Shown here: piece after piece, positions 37,511-49,504 of the stretch
Numbering within the stretch: the stretch's first letter is position 1
Layout of the letters: every line of letters begins with the position of its first letter
Source of the DNA: Isoperla grammatica
Lineage: Eukaryota > Arthropoda > Insecta > Plecoptera > Perlodidae
Length of the DNA: 64,000 nt
NCBI GenBank assembly: GCA_945910005.1
Contig: OX246747.1
Span: forward strand, 6,969,966 to 7,033,965
Direction of reading: 5' to 3'
Translations under genes and position numbers: made by a program
The notes under the pieces: generated by a model
The model's database searches: none
What the model was told of the DNA's origin: nothing
What the model saw: the letters and a program-made list of their open reading frames with translations, nothing else

Positions 37511-39575
37511 ATGTTCAAGTTAGAAATCAACGTTTTAATGTCCAGATTAAAGATGAACTTATCAGTTAAGTTACGTAGCCAGGGAACACTTAGGACGTTT
37601 TTAAGTGTCTACTTTATTGCCGGTGACAATGCTAAACGCGAACTTAAGTTGCCTGTGGGTAACAAGATCCGTAATTGTGGTTTTTGGTGTACAAGTGTAG
37701 AAATCTACGTTTTAATGTCCTGGTTATGAATAAACTTTACAGTGTACTTACGTAGCTAGGGAACACTTAGGACGTTTTAAAGTGTCTACTTTATTGCCGG
37801 TGACAATGCTTAACGCGAACTTAATTTGCCCGTGGGTAACAAGATCCGTAATTGTGTGTTTTTGGTGTACAAGTGTAGAAATCAACGTTTTAATGTCCTG
37901 GTTATGAATAAACTTTACAGTTTACTTACGTAGCTAGCGAACACTTAGGACGTTTTGAAGTGTCTACTTTATTGCCGGTGACAATGCTTAACGCGATTTT
38001 AGTTGCCTGTGGGTAACAAGATACCTAATTGTGTGTTTTTGGTGTACAAGTGTAGAAATATACGTTTTAATGTCCAGGTTTTAGATAAACTTATCAGTTT
38101 AGTTTCGTAGGCAGGGAACACTTAGGACGTTTTGAAGTATCTTCTTTATTTCCGTCGACAATGCTGAACGCGAATGTAAGTTTCGTTTGGGTAACAAGAA
38201 CTGTTATTGTGTGTTTTTGGTGTACAAGTGTAGAAATCTACGTTTTAATGTCCTGGTTATGAATAAACTTTACAGTGTACTTACGTAGCTAGGGAACACT
38301 TAGGACGTTTTAAAGTGTCTACTTTATTGCCAGTGACAATGCTTAACGCGAACTTAAGTTGCCTGGGGGTAACAAGATCCCTAATTGTGTGTTTTTGGTG
38401 TACAAGTGTAGAAATATACGTTTTAATGTCCAGATTATAGATAAACTTATCAGTTTAGTAAAGTAGCCAGGGAACACTTAGGACCTTTTGAAGTGTCTAC
38501 TTTATTGCCGATGACAATGCTTAACGCGAACTTAAGTTGCCTGGGGGTAACAAGATCCCTAATTGTGTGTTTTTGGTGTACAAGTGTAGAAATATACGTT
38601 TTAATGTCCAGATTATAGATAAACTTATCAGTTTAGTTACGTAGCCAGGGAACATTTAGGACCTTTTGAAGTGTCTACTTTATGGCCTGTCATAATGCTG
38701 AACGTGAATTTAAGTTTCCTGCGGGTAACAAGATCCGGTATAGGGTGTTTTTGGTGTTAAAGTGAAAAATTCAACGTTGTTATGTCCTGGTTATGAATAA
38801 ACGTAACAGTTGAGTTACAAAGCCAGGGAACACTTAGGACCTTTTGAAGTGTCTACTTTATTGCCGATGACAATGCTGAACGCGAATTTAAGTTTCCTGC
38901 GGGTAACAAGATCCGGTATTGTGTGTTTTTGGTGTTTAAGGACAAAGGATAGTCTCTACGTCAAAAACCGCAGATAATGTTAATTATTAAATAATATCTC
39001 AAGATTGCAACAAGAAAGCGAAAATCTAAATTAGCAGCGAACTTTGCTTTGGTAAGCCCTACAGATTGAATAAAATATTATAACCATTAGCGTAGTATTT
39101 TGATTATAATTCGATAATTAGTAATCAAATTAATTATTTAGAAAAAAACATACTGATTATAATATAAGTCACGACTTAGAGCATTCAATGTGTAGGGCTT
39201 ACTAAACCACAGTGCGCTGTTGATTCAGATTTTTGATTTCGAAGCCCATTCTTGTGATATAAATTAAAAATGAAAATTTGTTGCGGTTTTTGACGTAGGT
39301 GTATCCTTCCCTGTTAAGTGAAGAAATCAACGTTTTTATGTCCTGGTTATGAATAAACGTAACAGTTCAGTTTTATAGCCAGGGAACACTTAGGACGTTT
39401 TGAAGTATCTTCTTTATTTCCGTCGACAATGCTGAACGCGAATGTAAGTTTCGTTTGGGTAACAAGAACTGTTATTGTGTGTTTTTGGTGTACAAGTGTA
39501 GAAATCAATGTTTTCATGTCCAGGGTATGATTTAACTTATCAGTTTATTTACGTAGCCAGGGAACACGCAGCCTT
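37480..39575 (+). repeat. 178-bp satellite, ~9-10 units, with an insertion
   Basis: The block TTGTGTGTTTTTGGTG recurs every 177-178 bases (37854, 38031, 38209, 38387, 38565, 38743, 38921). Each unit contains AACGTTTTAATGTCC, AGGGAACACTTAGGAC, GTGTCTACTTTATTGCCG and GGGTAACAAGATCC in that order. The array is interrupted at about 38940-39317 by a foldback element. The same satellite appears in reverse orientation at 50.65, 51.5-52.07 and 53.65-54.31 kb. Confidence 0.93.
38940..39317. mobile_element. Foldback MITE (~375 bp) inserted in the satellite
   Basis: Ends AAGGATAGTCTCTACGTCAA and, reverse-complemented, AAGGATACACCTACGTCAA. Both are followed by AAACCGCA. Lower-level inverted similarity continues inward (GGTAAGCCCTACA...ATTGAAT near 39051 against its complement near 39190). 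The left flank TTTAAG and right flank GTTAAG suggest a short target duplication. No ORF. Confidence 0.75.
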
Positions 39576-39752
39576 GGTAACATCTACGACTGCGCACAGC
39601 TACATGCAGCGCTGAGAGTGAGCACAACTCGAACTTTTTTCGATCGTACAGCAATGGTCGACCAATCAGAACTGTCTTCACGCAAGATGTACGAGAAGGC
39701 GCCATGTTTGTAGTACTATTACGTTGTACTTATTAATATTTTCTATTTACAG

Positions 39753-40614
39753 CTAACATTGAAGTCGACCCCAACGATTCTTTGTTTGGGGATCTTTCCC
39801 TCGAGGATATCGACCCCACCTGCATAGGGTATGAGGCGGATAATGAAGCTATTGATGAATTGTTTGCCGACCTCGTGGCCCTGACGCCTTCCTTTAGTCT
39901 GGAGGGCGACCCGGAGGAGCCACTAGCTGGAGAGTCGAGGACACCGCCCGGTGCGACTCCAGAATTACCCGAGGGCGAGCCGGCGGGCGAGCCGGCGAGC
40001 GGACCGGAGGCAATCGAGCCCGAGGCGGGCGAGCCCGAGGCCGGCGGACCGGAGGCGGGCGAGCCGGAGGCGGACACGTCTGAGGTGGGCGAGCTGGCTG
40101 ATATACAGTGTGTTCTTGTGGGAGAGGTGCCCGAGAACGCCACAGAGGACGACGCTCTAGATCCACTCGATCAAGATCAAGAGGGGGAACTGAACCAACT
40201 GCAGGGAGAACTGCCAACTGCCAGAAACTCGGGCATGAGTGTGAGTACAAATGACATATTTGGATGTTGTTTCAAATTGTTTCCATGGACATTAATAATT
40301 GCCTTCTCTTTCTAAATTGCAGTCTGACGAATGCGATATTGTCATTCAAGTAAAGCTAAATAAGCTAAAATTCAAGCGAACATTCCTGTGCCCTTACTGC
40401 CACGAGTTTGTCCAAGACCTACCACGACACCACAATCGTAAGCATAATCTGACCCGCGAGCGGGCGAGCGCTCGCGCGAAGCGTCATCGCCGGCGGGAGT
40501 TGGAGCTGTTGGACCACCCGGGGAATGGGACCCCCGACATGACTGTGAGTAGCATTGTTGTAAAAATGTATACATTCATGTGTGTGCTTGCGTACGTGTG
40601 TGTGTGTGCGTGCA

Positions 40615-40657
<43 letters not shown>

Positions 40658-41018
40658 GTGTGTGTGTGTGCAGGTGTGGTCATTTCTTAATGCTATTGAT
40701 ATGTATGTTTTCTCTTTTTTAGTCGGAAGACAGCGAGGAGGACCTCCAGCGCCCCGCCAAGCGCCGATACTTATGCGAAGAATGTGGCGAGAAATGCCAG
40801 AACCTGAACCAACATATAAGGAACCGGCACAAAAACCTATCGGGACAACAGATGTTCAATAGGGTAAACAGATGGTCGATCAGACGTAAGATGGCCGCCA
40901 GCAGGGTCCCCCGTAAGTAGGGAAAATGTGAACTGTAAATAGTAAAATCTCTACAACTGGTGCTTGTTGTATGTAAATAGCTAATTTCTGTTCTCTATTG
41001 CCATTTTCAGAACACTGA
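39753..41018 (+). CDS. Multi-exon protein with two C2H2-type zinc fingers (5' exon not found)
   Basis: Visible exons are 39753-40240, 40323-40544, 40723-40912 and 41011-41018. Acceptors are TTTACAG, TTGCAG, TTTTTTAG and TTTTCAG; donors are GTGAGT, GTGAGT and GTAAGT, and all phases agree. The first exon encodes an acidic Glu/Pro/Gly/Ala-rich region with GEPA/GEPE-type repeats. The next holds LCPYCHEFVQDLPRHHNRKH and a basic RARAKRHRRRE stretch. The third holds LCEECGEKCQNLNQHIRNRH. Both fingers are C-x2-C-x9-H-x4-H. The last exon adds only Gln-His-stop; without splicing the reading would end at 40918-40920. A nuclear DNA-binding role is plausible, but no family was recognised and it may belong to a mobile element. 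The start codon is upstream and was not found. Confidence 0.7.
40585..40680. repeat. (TG)n microsatellite in an intron
   Basis: A TGTG/GTGC tract between zinc-finger exons two and three. Confidence 0.9.
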
Positions 41019-41119
41019 ACGACGCCCACACTTTAAGAAAGACGCGACCTGGCGAGAAAACGTCAGGTTTAGTATTAACTTGTTAAGTAGTTGTATCCTT
41101 TTTTATGTAGTTTTATATA

Positions 41120-42200
41120 TATAAGTTTATAATATACATTTTGACAAGTAAATATCGTTGGGACAGTACAAGACAATATTAAATTAATTAAAAATTTTAA
41201 ATTACGTTTAGAAATTTTGTAAACAACATTTTAAATCTTTCCATTTGGCCTTGTTAGCATAATAATAATTCAAAAATTGTATTTACTCTTTTTTTTATAG
41301 CAATATTATAAATCTTTTTATTCGGCATTATAAGTTGTCTTGTACTGTTCCAACGATATTTACGATATTAACGAGAAGACTGACAACAGCTAAACCGCTT
41401 CCTTTCATATATCTAGTTCCTATTTATTACGTTTATCATTGTTTTTTTAAATTTTCAGTCATATCAGTTATGTCCATTTCTATTTTTAACTATTTTAATT
41501 ATTTTAAACACATTGCCGAGTAAATATCGTTGGTACAGTACAAGACAACATCTTATTAATAAAAAATTTAAAAATACATATAGTTATTTTTTAAAGCAAT
41601 ATTTTAAATCTTTTCATTTGGCCTTATAAGTACAGTACAATAAAAACATAATAATAATTCCAAATTTTAAACTTTTATTTACTTATTCTTTAAAGCAATA
41701 TTATAAATCTTTTTATTCGGCATTATAAGTTGTCTTGTACTGTTCCAACGATATTTACGATATTTACGATAAGACTGACAAAAGTGAAACCGCTTCCTTA
41801 TTAATAGCATATATCTTGTTCCTATTTATTACGTTTATTATTGTTTTTTTAATTACCAGTCATTACAGTTATGTCCATTTCTATTTTTAATTATTTTAAT
41901 TATATATAACACATTGCCGAGTAAATATCGTTGGTACAGTACAAGACAACATCTTATTAATTACAAATTTAAAAATTTGTGTAGTATATTCTTTTAAATC
42001 AATATTATAAATCTTTTCATATGTCCTTATAAGTAGAGTACAATAATAACATCATAATAATTCAAAATTTCAAAATTTCATTTACCTATTTTTTAAAGCG
42101 AGATTATAATTAGTTTTTAATCGGCCATATAAGTCGTCTTGTACTGTTCCAACGATACTTCCGATATTATTAAAAGACTGATAAGATTTTAAACGCTCCT
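41120..42200. repeat. Tandem ~390-bp units each carrying a spaced inverted repeat
   Basis: AAATATCGTTGGNACAGTAC is found near 41147, 41523 and 41923. Its reverse complement GTACTGTTCCAACGATATTT (last copy diverged) is near 41341, 41738 and 42138. The two alternate at about 190-bp spacing, so each repeat can fold into a long-loop hairpin. The region is very AT-rich and no gene was seen. Confidence 0.75.
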
Positions 42201-42261
42201 TAAGTACAATCATTAAGTTTCTCATGGTTTTCTACTTTTCATATATCCATCTTTTATTTAC

Positions 42262-42650
42262 AGATATTTACTAGTCATTTGTATTTTTACATTTTGTTTT
42301 TATTGATTTCTTTTTATCAAATTATTTTTACTTTAACATCTTTATATTTTACATATCTTTACTTTACTTTTCATGTTTATTTACAGATATTTCCTAGTCA
42401 TTTGTATTTTTACATTTTGTTTTTATTGATTCCTTTTTATCAAATTATTTTTACTTTTACATGTTTATATTTTACATCTCTTCACTTACTTTTTATGTTT
42501 TTTTACTGATATTTCCTAGTCATTTTTATTTTTACATTTTGTTTTTACTTATTCCTTGTTATCAAACTATTTTTATTTTAACATCTTTATATTTTACATC
42601 TCTTTACTGTCACTTTTTATGTTTTGTTTTTATTATTTGCTTATTAATTT
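42262..42650. repeat. Tandem ~123-bp AT-rich repeat, three copies
   Basis: The block GATATTTCCTAGTCATTTGT (or a close variant) occurs near 42262, 42386 and 42508. It is followed each time by TTTTTACATTTTGTTTTTA and ATCAAATTATTTTTAC. The ORFs here are Phe/Tyr-rich artefacts. Confidence 0.8.
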
Positions 42651-43965
42651 TTCATAATTTTATATTACTTCTTGTTATTCAATAACATAACCTACATTTC
42701 CCGATCACAATCCTTCATGGGAGTACACACGGGTGGCGATGCCAAATGGCGTTCTTATCAGCGTGTGTGTTTTATTAGTTTGGCATGGCCAACCCGCGGC
42801 AGTGGTGGAGCAAGCCCCTAGCACACCGCCAATTGCCGGAAATCAGGTTCATATTCTGATTGTACGATGTAGAACGATCAGATATTAAGCCAATAAGAAC
42901 AGATACTACACTTAATAAAAGTGGATCGGCACTGGGTAAAACTTTGTGTGGAATAATCTGTATTTCTGCACCTTAAATATATAAACATAGTTTGTAGTAC
43001 ATGCATTATGCCCTTCTGGTGGAGTTGCCAGGCACTAGGAAACCCTCTGGTAACAGATAGCGCTCTCGGGAATATCGACTCGTAGGTGGTAGACGCCGCT
43101 TATCGATTGACCGAATAATATTTGTTGAATACTATTCATGACTGTTTACTCATCCATATTCCAGTATGACGTGTACACTCACTCAAATTTATTTGTATCG
43201 AGGGTCAACGTTTTCTTTTTGGGTAATAGCTACGAACCTCATGTGGGCGGTGGGCTACGTGACCAAAGTGTATGATACCGAGGGTCTTCCTTAGAAAAGT
43301 AAAATAAATGTAACCACCAGGTAACTTTTTTTTGAACACAAGTGTGCGTTCGTCCAAGCGGAGCCTACTGTCAACGCGAGTGTGGTAAATGTTTTGCATT
43401 TGGATAGTACTTTGTTACTACGTGTAGCAGGTGGGTAACAAAATACATTTTGATTTATCTCAAGCAACAAATATAATTTAAAAACAACTCGTTGCGGTAG
43501 TGGTGCACTGCATTTATCTCTAGTGGACACCAGCGATAAAACGCAGTCTTTTAAAGCCATCAGAGTAAAAACGGTTTGAATAAACCTAAAAATTTTCAAA
43601 GGTCCTAGGTTTATGTTTTAAAAATGTGCCTATTTTCAAAGTCCGTGTAACGTTATTGTTACAATTCCATCGCACAAACTCTAAATTAATGGGAACCCGG
43701 ACGTCCTACGGTAACCAATATGTTACACCGTTGTATCATATTAACTGATAAAGTAGCCATTCGGCTACACGTCTATGTGTGGATAGATAAGTACACGAGG
43801 GAATACGTAGCCTCTTGGCTACACAAATAAAAATAATTGAAATTTATGCGACCACATTTCAAATGTCCTGGTAACCGACTGGTATTGTACATAACTAAAT
43901 AATAATTATAATTATTATTATATATATTATAATATATATATATATATATATAATATATATTATTA
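42651..43965. other. No gene recognised; (AT)n at 43915-43965
   Basis: Short chance ORFs only. It ends in an AT microsatellite that abuts the inverted-motif cluster. Confidence 0.5.
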
Positions 43966-43969
43966 TAAG

Positions 43970-44215
43970 CGCGCTAAGGCAGAAGCGCGCCCGCCCTCAA
44001 CGCTTCTAAGGCAGAAGCGCGCTAAAGCAGAAGCGCGCCCGCCCTCAACGCTTCTAGGCCCTGTACGCTTCTAAGGCAGAAGCTATGGAAGAAGCGCGCG
44101 CTTCTGCCTGTTCAGGGCCTAGAAGCGTTGAGGGCTTTCGGGCTTCTGCCTTAGCGCTGAACGCTTCTAACCTGACTTCGTGATTCGTTCTTCGCTATGT
44201 GCTTCTGCCTTGAGT
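43970..44215. repeat. Dense inverted cluster of a GCAGAAGCG / CGCTTCTGC motif
   Basis: AAGGCAGAAGCGCGC and CGCTTCTAAGGCAGAAGC occur several times on one side, and GCGCTTCTGCC, CTAGAAGCGTTGAGGGC and GCTTCTGCCTTAGCGC on the other. CAACGCTTCTAGGCCCTG (44046 on) pairs with CAGGGCCTAGAAGCGTTG (44123 on), giving a strong 18-bp stem flanked by further pairing. The region is far more GC-rich than its surroundings. A cruciform or hairpin is expected; its origin is unknown. Confidence 0.8.
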
Positions 44216-45119
44216 TTTGCGTGAATCGATCGCCGGTATCGTTCACGTATCGCGAAGTCAAATAGAAGCAAAGATAATATGAAAATGATTACCAAACTAA
44301 ACAATGATTGAATAACCTTTCCTGAAACGATACCAATTAATTAAATGTATACAGTTAAAACAACTGCCGTTTAGGAGTATGTGACAACAATTATCTTCCC
44401 TCTTAAATTGCACGTTTCACCAGTCTTTAAAAATAGTAATGAACATTAACATTAACATTGAGTAACAAAAATGGATAATTTTCTGCATTTGCCCTCGAAA
44501 CGAAAAATTACCCAAGTGCATGTACGTCGGTGGTTACCCGAGGATACTTAAGTTTAATAATATGGTTACACGAAGTGTCTCCCGAAGATCCGGGTGAATA
44601 CGATATACTTTTAGTGAAGAAGCCGGCAGGTTACAGGGACATAAGATATTCAACCAGAAGGTGATTTTTGTAATTAAGTCACTGCCAAATAGAACCATGG
44701 AATCATTTCGGCCAGGATCTGTAAATCTAGAACAGAGTGCATCAACTACGTATCAGAAAGATCATTGAAAGCGGTTGGTTACTCAATGGAAGGCACGACA
44801 AGTAGTGTCGCGCCCGCCCTCTACGGGCCTCAGGCGTTGGTGAAGAGGAAACTGAGGGAAGGGAATGGGATGAATAGACAGGGGACTGAGAGTTTGGAAC
44901 ACGAGCTATTGCGAAGGTTTGCAACTGCAGCGTACCATATGGTTAAGTGTAAATTATCTAGCGATTAGGTCGGACGATGCACAGTGCTGTGGCAGTATAG
45001 AGTGCCAACCTCATTTTTCATGACATTAATAGTATAAGTATTTTAAGTTCAATAAGGTAATAGTTATTGGCAAGTATGACATTCCGGCAGTTATGACAAA
45101 ATATGTTTGTATAAATTAT
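44216..45119. other. No gene recognised
   Basis: AT-rich with small unassigned ORFs (for example 44765-44968). Nothing supportable was found. Confidence 0.5.
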
Positions 45120-45860
45120 TTAACCAGCTAACACATGTTTTTAGAATCGATTGTACGGACAGCGCACGTGTATACCTATGCATGTGTTCACCCAAAAGTA
45201 CCCTCAATAGATAAAGTTACATTTCTTTCCCAAATCGGACAGTGCATTTTTCTCACGAAGTAATCAAACCCAAAAGATTGTGCAACAGGAAGTGCTAAGC
45301 GCGTACTAAGCCTTCCAGCTTCTTCAGCTTACACGTGTGTGTTCACTACAACCAGAACAACAACAACAACAACAAGCCGTAACGTGTGTGATAGCATTGT
45401 GCAACACTGCGTAGCAACACCCGCGACAAACCAACGAAAATCGGTAACCCCCCACCACACTTCACACCGAAGATTCCAAAACGGACAAAGACACGCTACC
45501 CACTCAACCAACAGTACCACCCGTGGACGGACGAATCTGTCAGGAGCAGCGGCGAGACTTCTCCAGGACCAGGGAGGAGCCTAGACAACGGGTCCGTTCA
45601 ACATGCCTCAACTACTACAACCAGAACAACAACAACAACAACAAGCCGTAACGTATAAACAAAAGCTCATGATCTTAAACAAAAAAACTTAAAAACATGT
45701 AACAAAACAAAGAACTTTGCAAGAATTCAAAGGCCAAGGCCAACTTTCATTAAAAAGTCAAACTGCCTATAACATCATTGTTTTGATACTTTTGTTATTT
45801 CATATTTTGTATTTTATAATATACTGAAAGAAGATATAATTATTTGTGTTATAATTTGCT
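45120..45860 (+). repeat. Dispersed element, copy 1 (inverted partner at 61.7-62.5 kb)
   Basis: Shares with the complement of 61730-62510 these blocks in order: a CACGTG-containing start near ACATGTTTTTAGAAT, a CACACTTCACACCGAAGATT block, AACGGACAAAGACACGC / GGACGGACGA, ACGGGTCCGTTCAACATGCC, and an AAACAAAGAACTTTGC region. The AACAACAACAACAAC run occurs twice inside. It is probably a non-autonomous transposon; ends were not determined. Confidence 0.65.
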
Positions 45861-46326
45861 TTCCTAGTTTCACTCCTAAAATAGTTATTTTAGTTGCGAA
45901 CTATTACAGTGTTTTCTTTTGGGTTGCATGTGTTTCACTTATGTGTTTACTCTAAGACGGACAGTTCTCTACTAATTTAATAAGTTTTAAGTCTGGCGTA
46001 GTGAAATGTGATCGGAGAACTGTCCATGTGACACTCAAACCAGTAAATGCTAATATATAAGTGTACAGTACAATAACTTTCCTTGTCGCACCCCTAGTAG
46101 GCGACAGTAGGCCTAACGGCAGGCGGCCGTACCTATGTAAAGTCGTTAGAAATAGTCTACACTGTATTTCAGAATAGAAAGTGCAATGTACGACACTCTT
46201 TTTACCGTTGCGCGTCGACACATCTAAAACTAAACATCAGAAGGGTGATTCTACAACAAGGCAATTGCCGATAACGTTGTTCCTAGCGAACGTAAGGACA
46301 ATACAGGAGCACTGCTTTCTGCGCAT

Positions 46327-46656
46327 GTGTTATTAAGAATTATGCCAGTATATCATAGACTAGCAGCAGATTCACTACCCGAGAGATGTCTTCTCGGACT
46401 AACACCGCGTACACAACCGCCGTACTTTAAGAAACACAAATCAAATAGCGATATTACCTCACGCACTGATCGTGGACGAAGTCCTCGCCACATGATAATG
46501 AATAGTAATGTACCAGGAGTAGAGTTGGTCAACATGAACTCAACCTTTACCGCAGGCGATCAAGCTCGTTGGAACGTCCCCGACTTCAATCTCCCAACAT
46601 TGAATGCTGCAAAACTGGCTGATGATTTAGTCAGTAACTTTGTGAAGAGAGGCTAG
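46327..46656 (+). other. Unrecognised ORF (109 codons)
   Basis: An open frame with fairly balanced composition (MLLRIMPVYHRLAADSL...). No domain, signal peptide or splice support was recognised. It may be chance or an exon. Downstream DNA to 47240 is AT-rich with no feature. Confidence 0.2.
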
Positions 46657-47245
46657 ACAACCTTAGGGTGGAACCCAAATTAAAGCCACCACTGCTTTCA
46701 AAAAATCCTTTGCCTGTACTACCCCTATTCAATGAACAATAATGAAAAGGTACTATAACTAACGTTTGCAATAAGCAAACAATTTATATCGCAGTGTTCT
46801 CTCCGGGAAAAAAAGTTCAGTGGTTGTTTCAAAACAATTGCCGGGTAGTGTATTTTTAGGGTAAACAAAATAAAAGTGGGGATCCGGGGGTTTGCCCCCA
46901 GAAAATGTTTTGGATCATAGATCCGTTTTGGTGAGTTTTCGAGTTATCTGAAGACCTCTCAAGAAAACTTTAAATTGTTGCTTTTGTGGTAAGAGCATTT
47001 CTTATTTTATTGAAATCAAACACAACTTTTTCATTTTTTATGTACGCCTCATGGTACAATGTTAGGCAGACAACTTTAGAATTTGTTGTGATATAATTAA
47101 TTTTTATGTGCATGGTTCTGATATGTGGGCTAATAGGATTTACAGGTTTATAATGACAACTTGAACACCCTTGAGTTTGATAACATTATTTACTTCTTGT
47201 AACGTTGAATAAAAATGAGAGATACCGAGCATTGCCGAAGATTTG

Positions 47246-48397
47246 CACGAGCCACGGGCACGGGGCAGGAATCAGCAGTGAGCGGTGTATGTCACGAGCC
47301 ACGGGCACGGGGCAGGAATCAGCAGTGAGCGGTGTATGTCACGAGCCACGGGCACGGGGCAGGAATCAGCAGTGAGCGGTGTATGTCACGAGCCACGGGC
47401 ACGGGGCAGGAATCAACAGTGAGCGGTGTATGTCACGAGCCACGGGCACGGGGCAGGAATCAGCAGTGAGCGGTGTATGTCACGAGCCACGGGCACGGGG
47501 CAGGTATCAGCTGTGAGCGGTGTATGTCACGAGCCACGGGCACGGGGCAGGTATCAACAGTGAGCGGTGTATGTCACGAGCCACGGGCACGGGGCAGGTA
47601 TCAGCTGTGAGCGGTGTATGTCACGAGCCACGGGCACGGGGCAGGTATCAACAGTGAGCGGTGTATGTCACGAGCCACGGGCACGGGGCAGGTATCAGCT
47701 GTGAGCGGTGTATGTCACGAGCCACGGGCACGGGGCAGGTATCAACAGTGAGCGGTGTATGTCACGAGCCACGGGCACGGGGCAGGAATCAGCAGTGAGC
47801 GGTGTATGTCACGAGCCACGGGCACGGGGCAGGTATCAGCTGTGAGCGGTGTATGTCACGAGCCACGGGCACGGGGCAGGTATCAACAGTGAGCGGTGTA
47901 TGTCACGAGCCACGGGCACGGGGCAGGTATCAACAGTGAGCGGTGTATGTCACGAGCCACGGGCACGGGGCAGGTATCAGCTGTGAGCGGTGTATGTCAC
48001 GAGCCACGGGCACGGGGCAGGTATCAACAGTGAGCGGTGTATGTCACGAGCCACGGGCACGGGGCAGGAATCAGCAGTGAGCGGTGTATGTCACGAGCCA
48101 CGGGCACGGGGCAGGTATCAACAGTGAGCGGTGTATGTCACGAGCCACGGGCACGGGGCAGGTATCAGCTGTGAGCGGTGTATGTCACGAGCCACGGGCA
48201 CGGGGCAGGTATCAACAGTGAGCGGTGTATGTCACGAGCCACGGGCACGGGGCAGGTATCAGCTGTGAGCGGTGTATGCCGGCCAAGCCAGTCATGCGTA
48301 GATGACACGTTAGGCACGGGGCAGGAATGAGCAGTGAGCGGTGTATGTCACGAGCCACGGGCACGGGGCAGGAATCAGCAGTGAGCGGTGTATGCCG
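47246..48397. repeat. 47-bp minisatellite, 22 regular units plus 2 spaced ones
   Basis: Units CACGAGCCACGGGCACGGGG + CAGGAATCAGCAGTG + AGCGGTGTATGT repeat at exactly 47 bases from 47246. Three variants differ around the centre: A (GGAATCAGCAG), B (GGTATCAGCTG) and C (GGTATCAACAG). The order is A A A A' A B C B C B C A B C C B C A C B C B, where A' is AATCAACAG. After unit 22 a spacer (GGCCAAGCCAGTCATGCGTA, GATGACACGTTAGG) is followed by two more units and a second copy of the spacer. Confidence 0.97.
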
Positions 48398-49500
48398 GCC
48401 AAGCCAATGTCATGCGTAGATGACACGTTAGGCCTATGTTGATGTTCCGTTGAACAATATTCCCTCACACGCCATTAGGTATATTTTCCCATTTGATAGT
48501 CAAAGTGGAAAGAGAACATACTTTTGCTAGATGGTAGTGTGCATTCAAATTGTTTATTGAATAGCTGATGGTAGCAGAAAAGTTCGCCGGGCGGCAGAAA
48601 AGTTTGCCGGGCGGACCGCTCGGCTAACTGGCTCTGACGAGAACACTGTATCGTGATGGCCATTAGTCTTTCTCTAGGTGTTAGGCCTATATCATGTTAA
48701 CGATTAGTTGTTCTCTAACCTGTTAAATTTGTGTTACTTAAATCTAAATCTATTATTCTTGTTTAATTGTACTTTGTAAACATTATATTCTGTATTGCAC
48801 CAGCACAAGGTAAATATTGATAGGCGTGATCGTTCTCTATAGGTCAAGATAGAATATAAGTTAGGTTAGTTGGAGTCAATTGCAAGAGAAGCCATGGTGG
48901 CTTAGTTCGCCCATTTCCTTCCATGAAATAAAGATATAATTATTATTATTATTATTAATTCCAATGAAAGCCTACACAACATGATCTGGCAACTAAGGTG
49001 TAATAAAGAAACGTTTGTCTCTGAGACAAGAATCAACATACGGCAGCAGCGGATGCAATTTCAACTTCCATAATGGGTTTCTCCTGGCGCTGTTACAGCA
49101 TCGCTTACAATGTGAAAAGACAAGGAGTGCGTTAGGCATACTGGAGAAGTGAAGTGGGCGAGTGGGGTGGGGGAGTGGGAGAGAGAGTGAAAATAAAATA
49201 AATTGACAGCTCGTAGAAGAGACGGGTCCGAGTACACAGCCCAGAGCTAGGGCTGGCCATTCGGCTACCGAAGTAGCTTACTATAGATAGGCTGGTACCC
49301 TAGACCCGCCCCATTTTGGTAAAAAATTTCTTCTGAAAGACAAAAAAGAAAACTTAGAAAGTGACGAATGCATAATGAGCGGTGATTTTTCATAAAAAAA
49401 ACTTCCGGCTCACAGCCATCTAAAGTGAAATTTTCAGGAATTTCGAGAGCGAATGTTTAGCGTGCGATGATTATCTCAAAACGTAAACACAAACAGCTGT
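48398..49500. other. No gene; short retroelement-like tail
   Basis: AATAAAGATATA followed by (ATT)n near 48927-48955 looks like the 3' end of a retroelement. Around 48580-48620 GAAAAGTT(C/T)GCCGGGCGG is duplicated in tandem. No coding region was identified. Confidence 0.4.
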
Positions 49501-49504
49501 CAAC

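Noticed and set aside
39733..40250. Minus-strand Pro/Ser/Ala-rich ORFs
   Set aside because: Antisense shadows of the acidic zinc-finger exon, which has supporting splice sites on the plus strand.
42279..42685. Hydrophobic Phe/Tyr/Leu membrane protein
   Set aside because: Low-complexity translation of a 123-bp AT-rich tandem repeat; no start context or homology.
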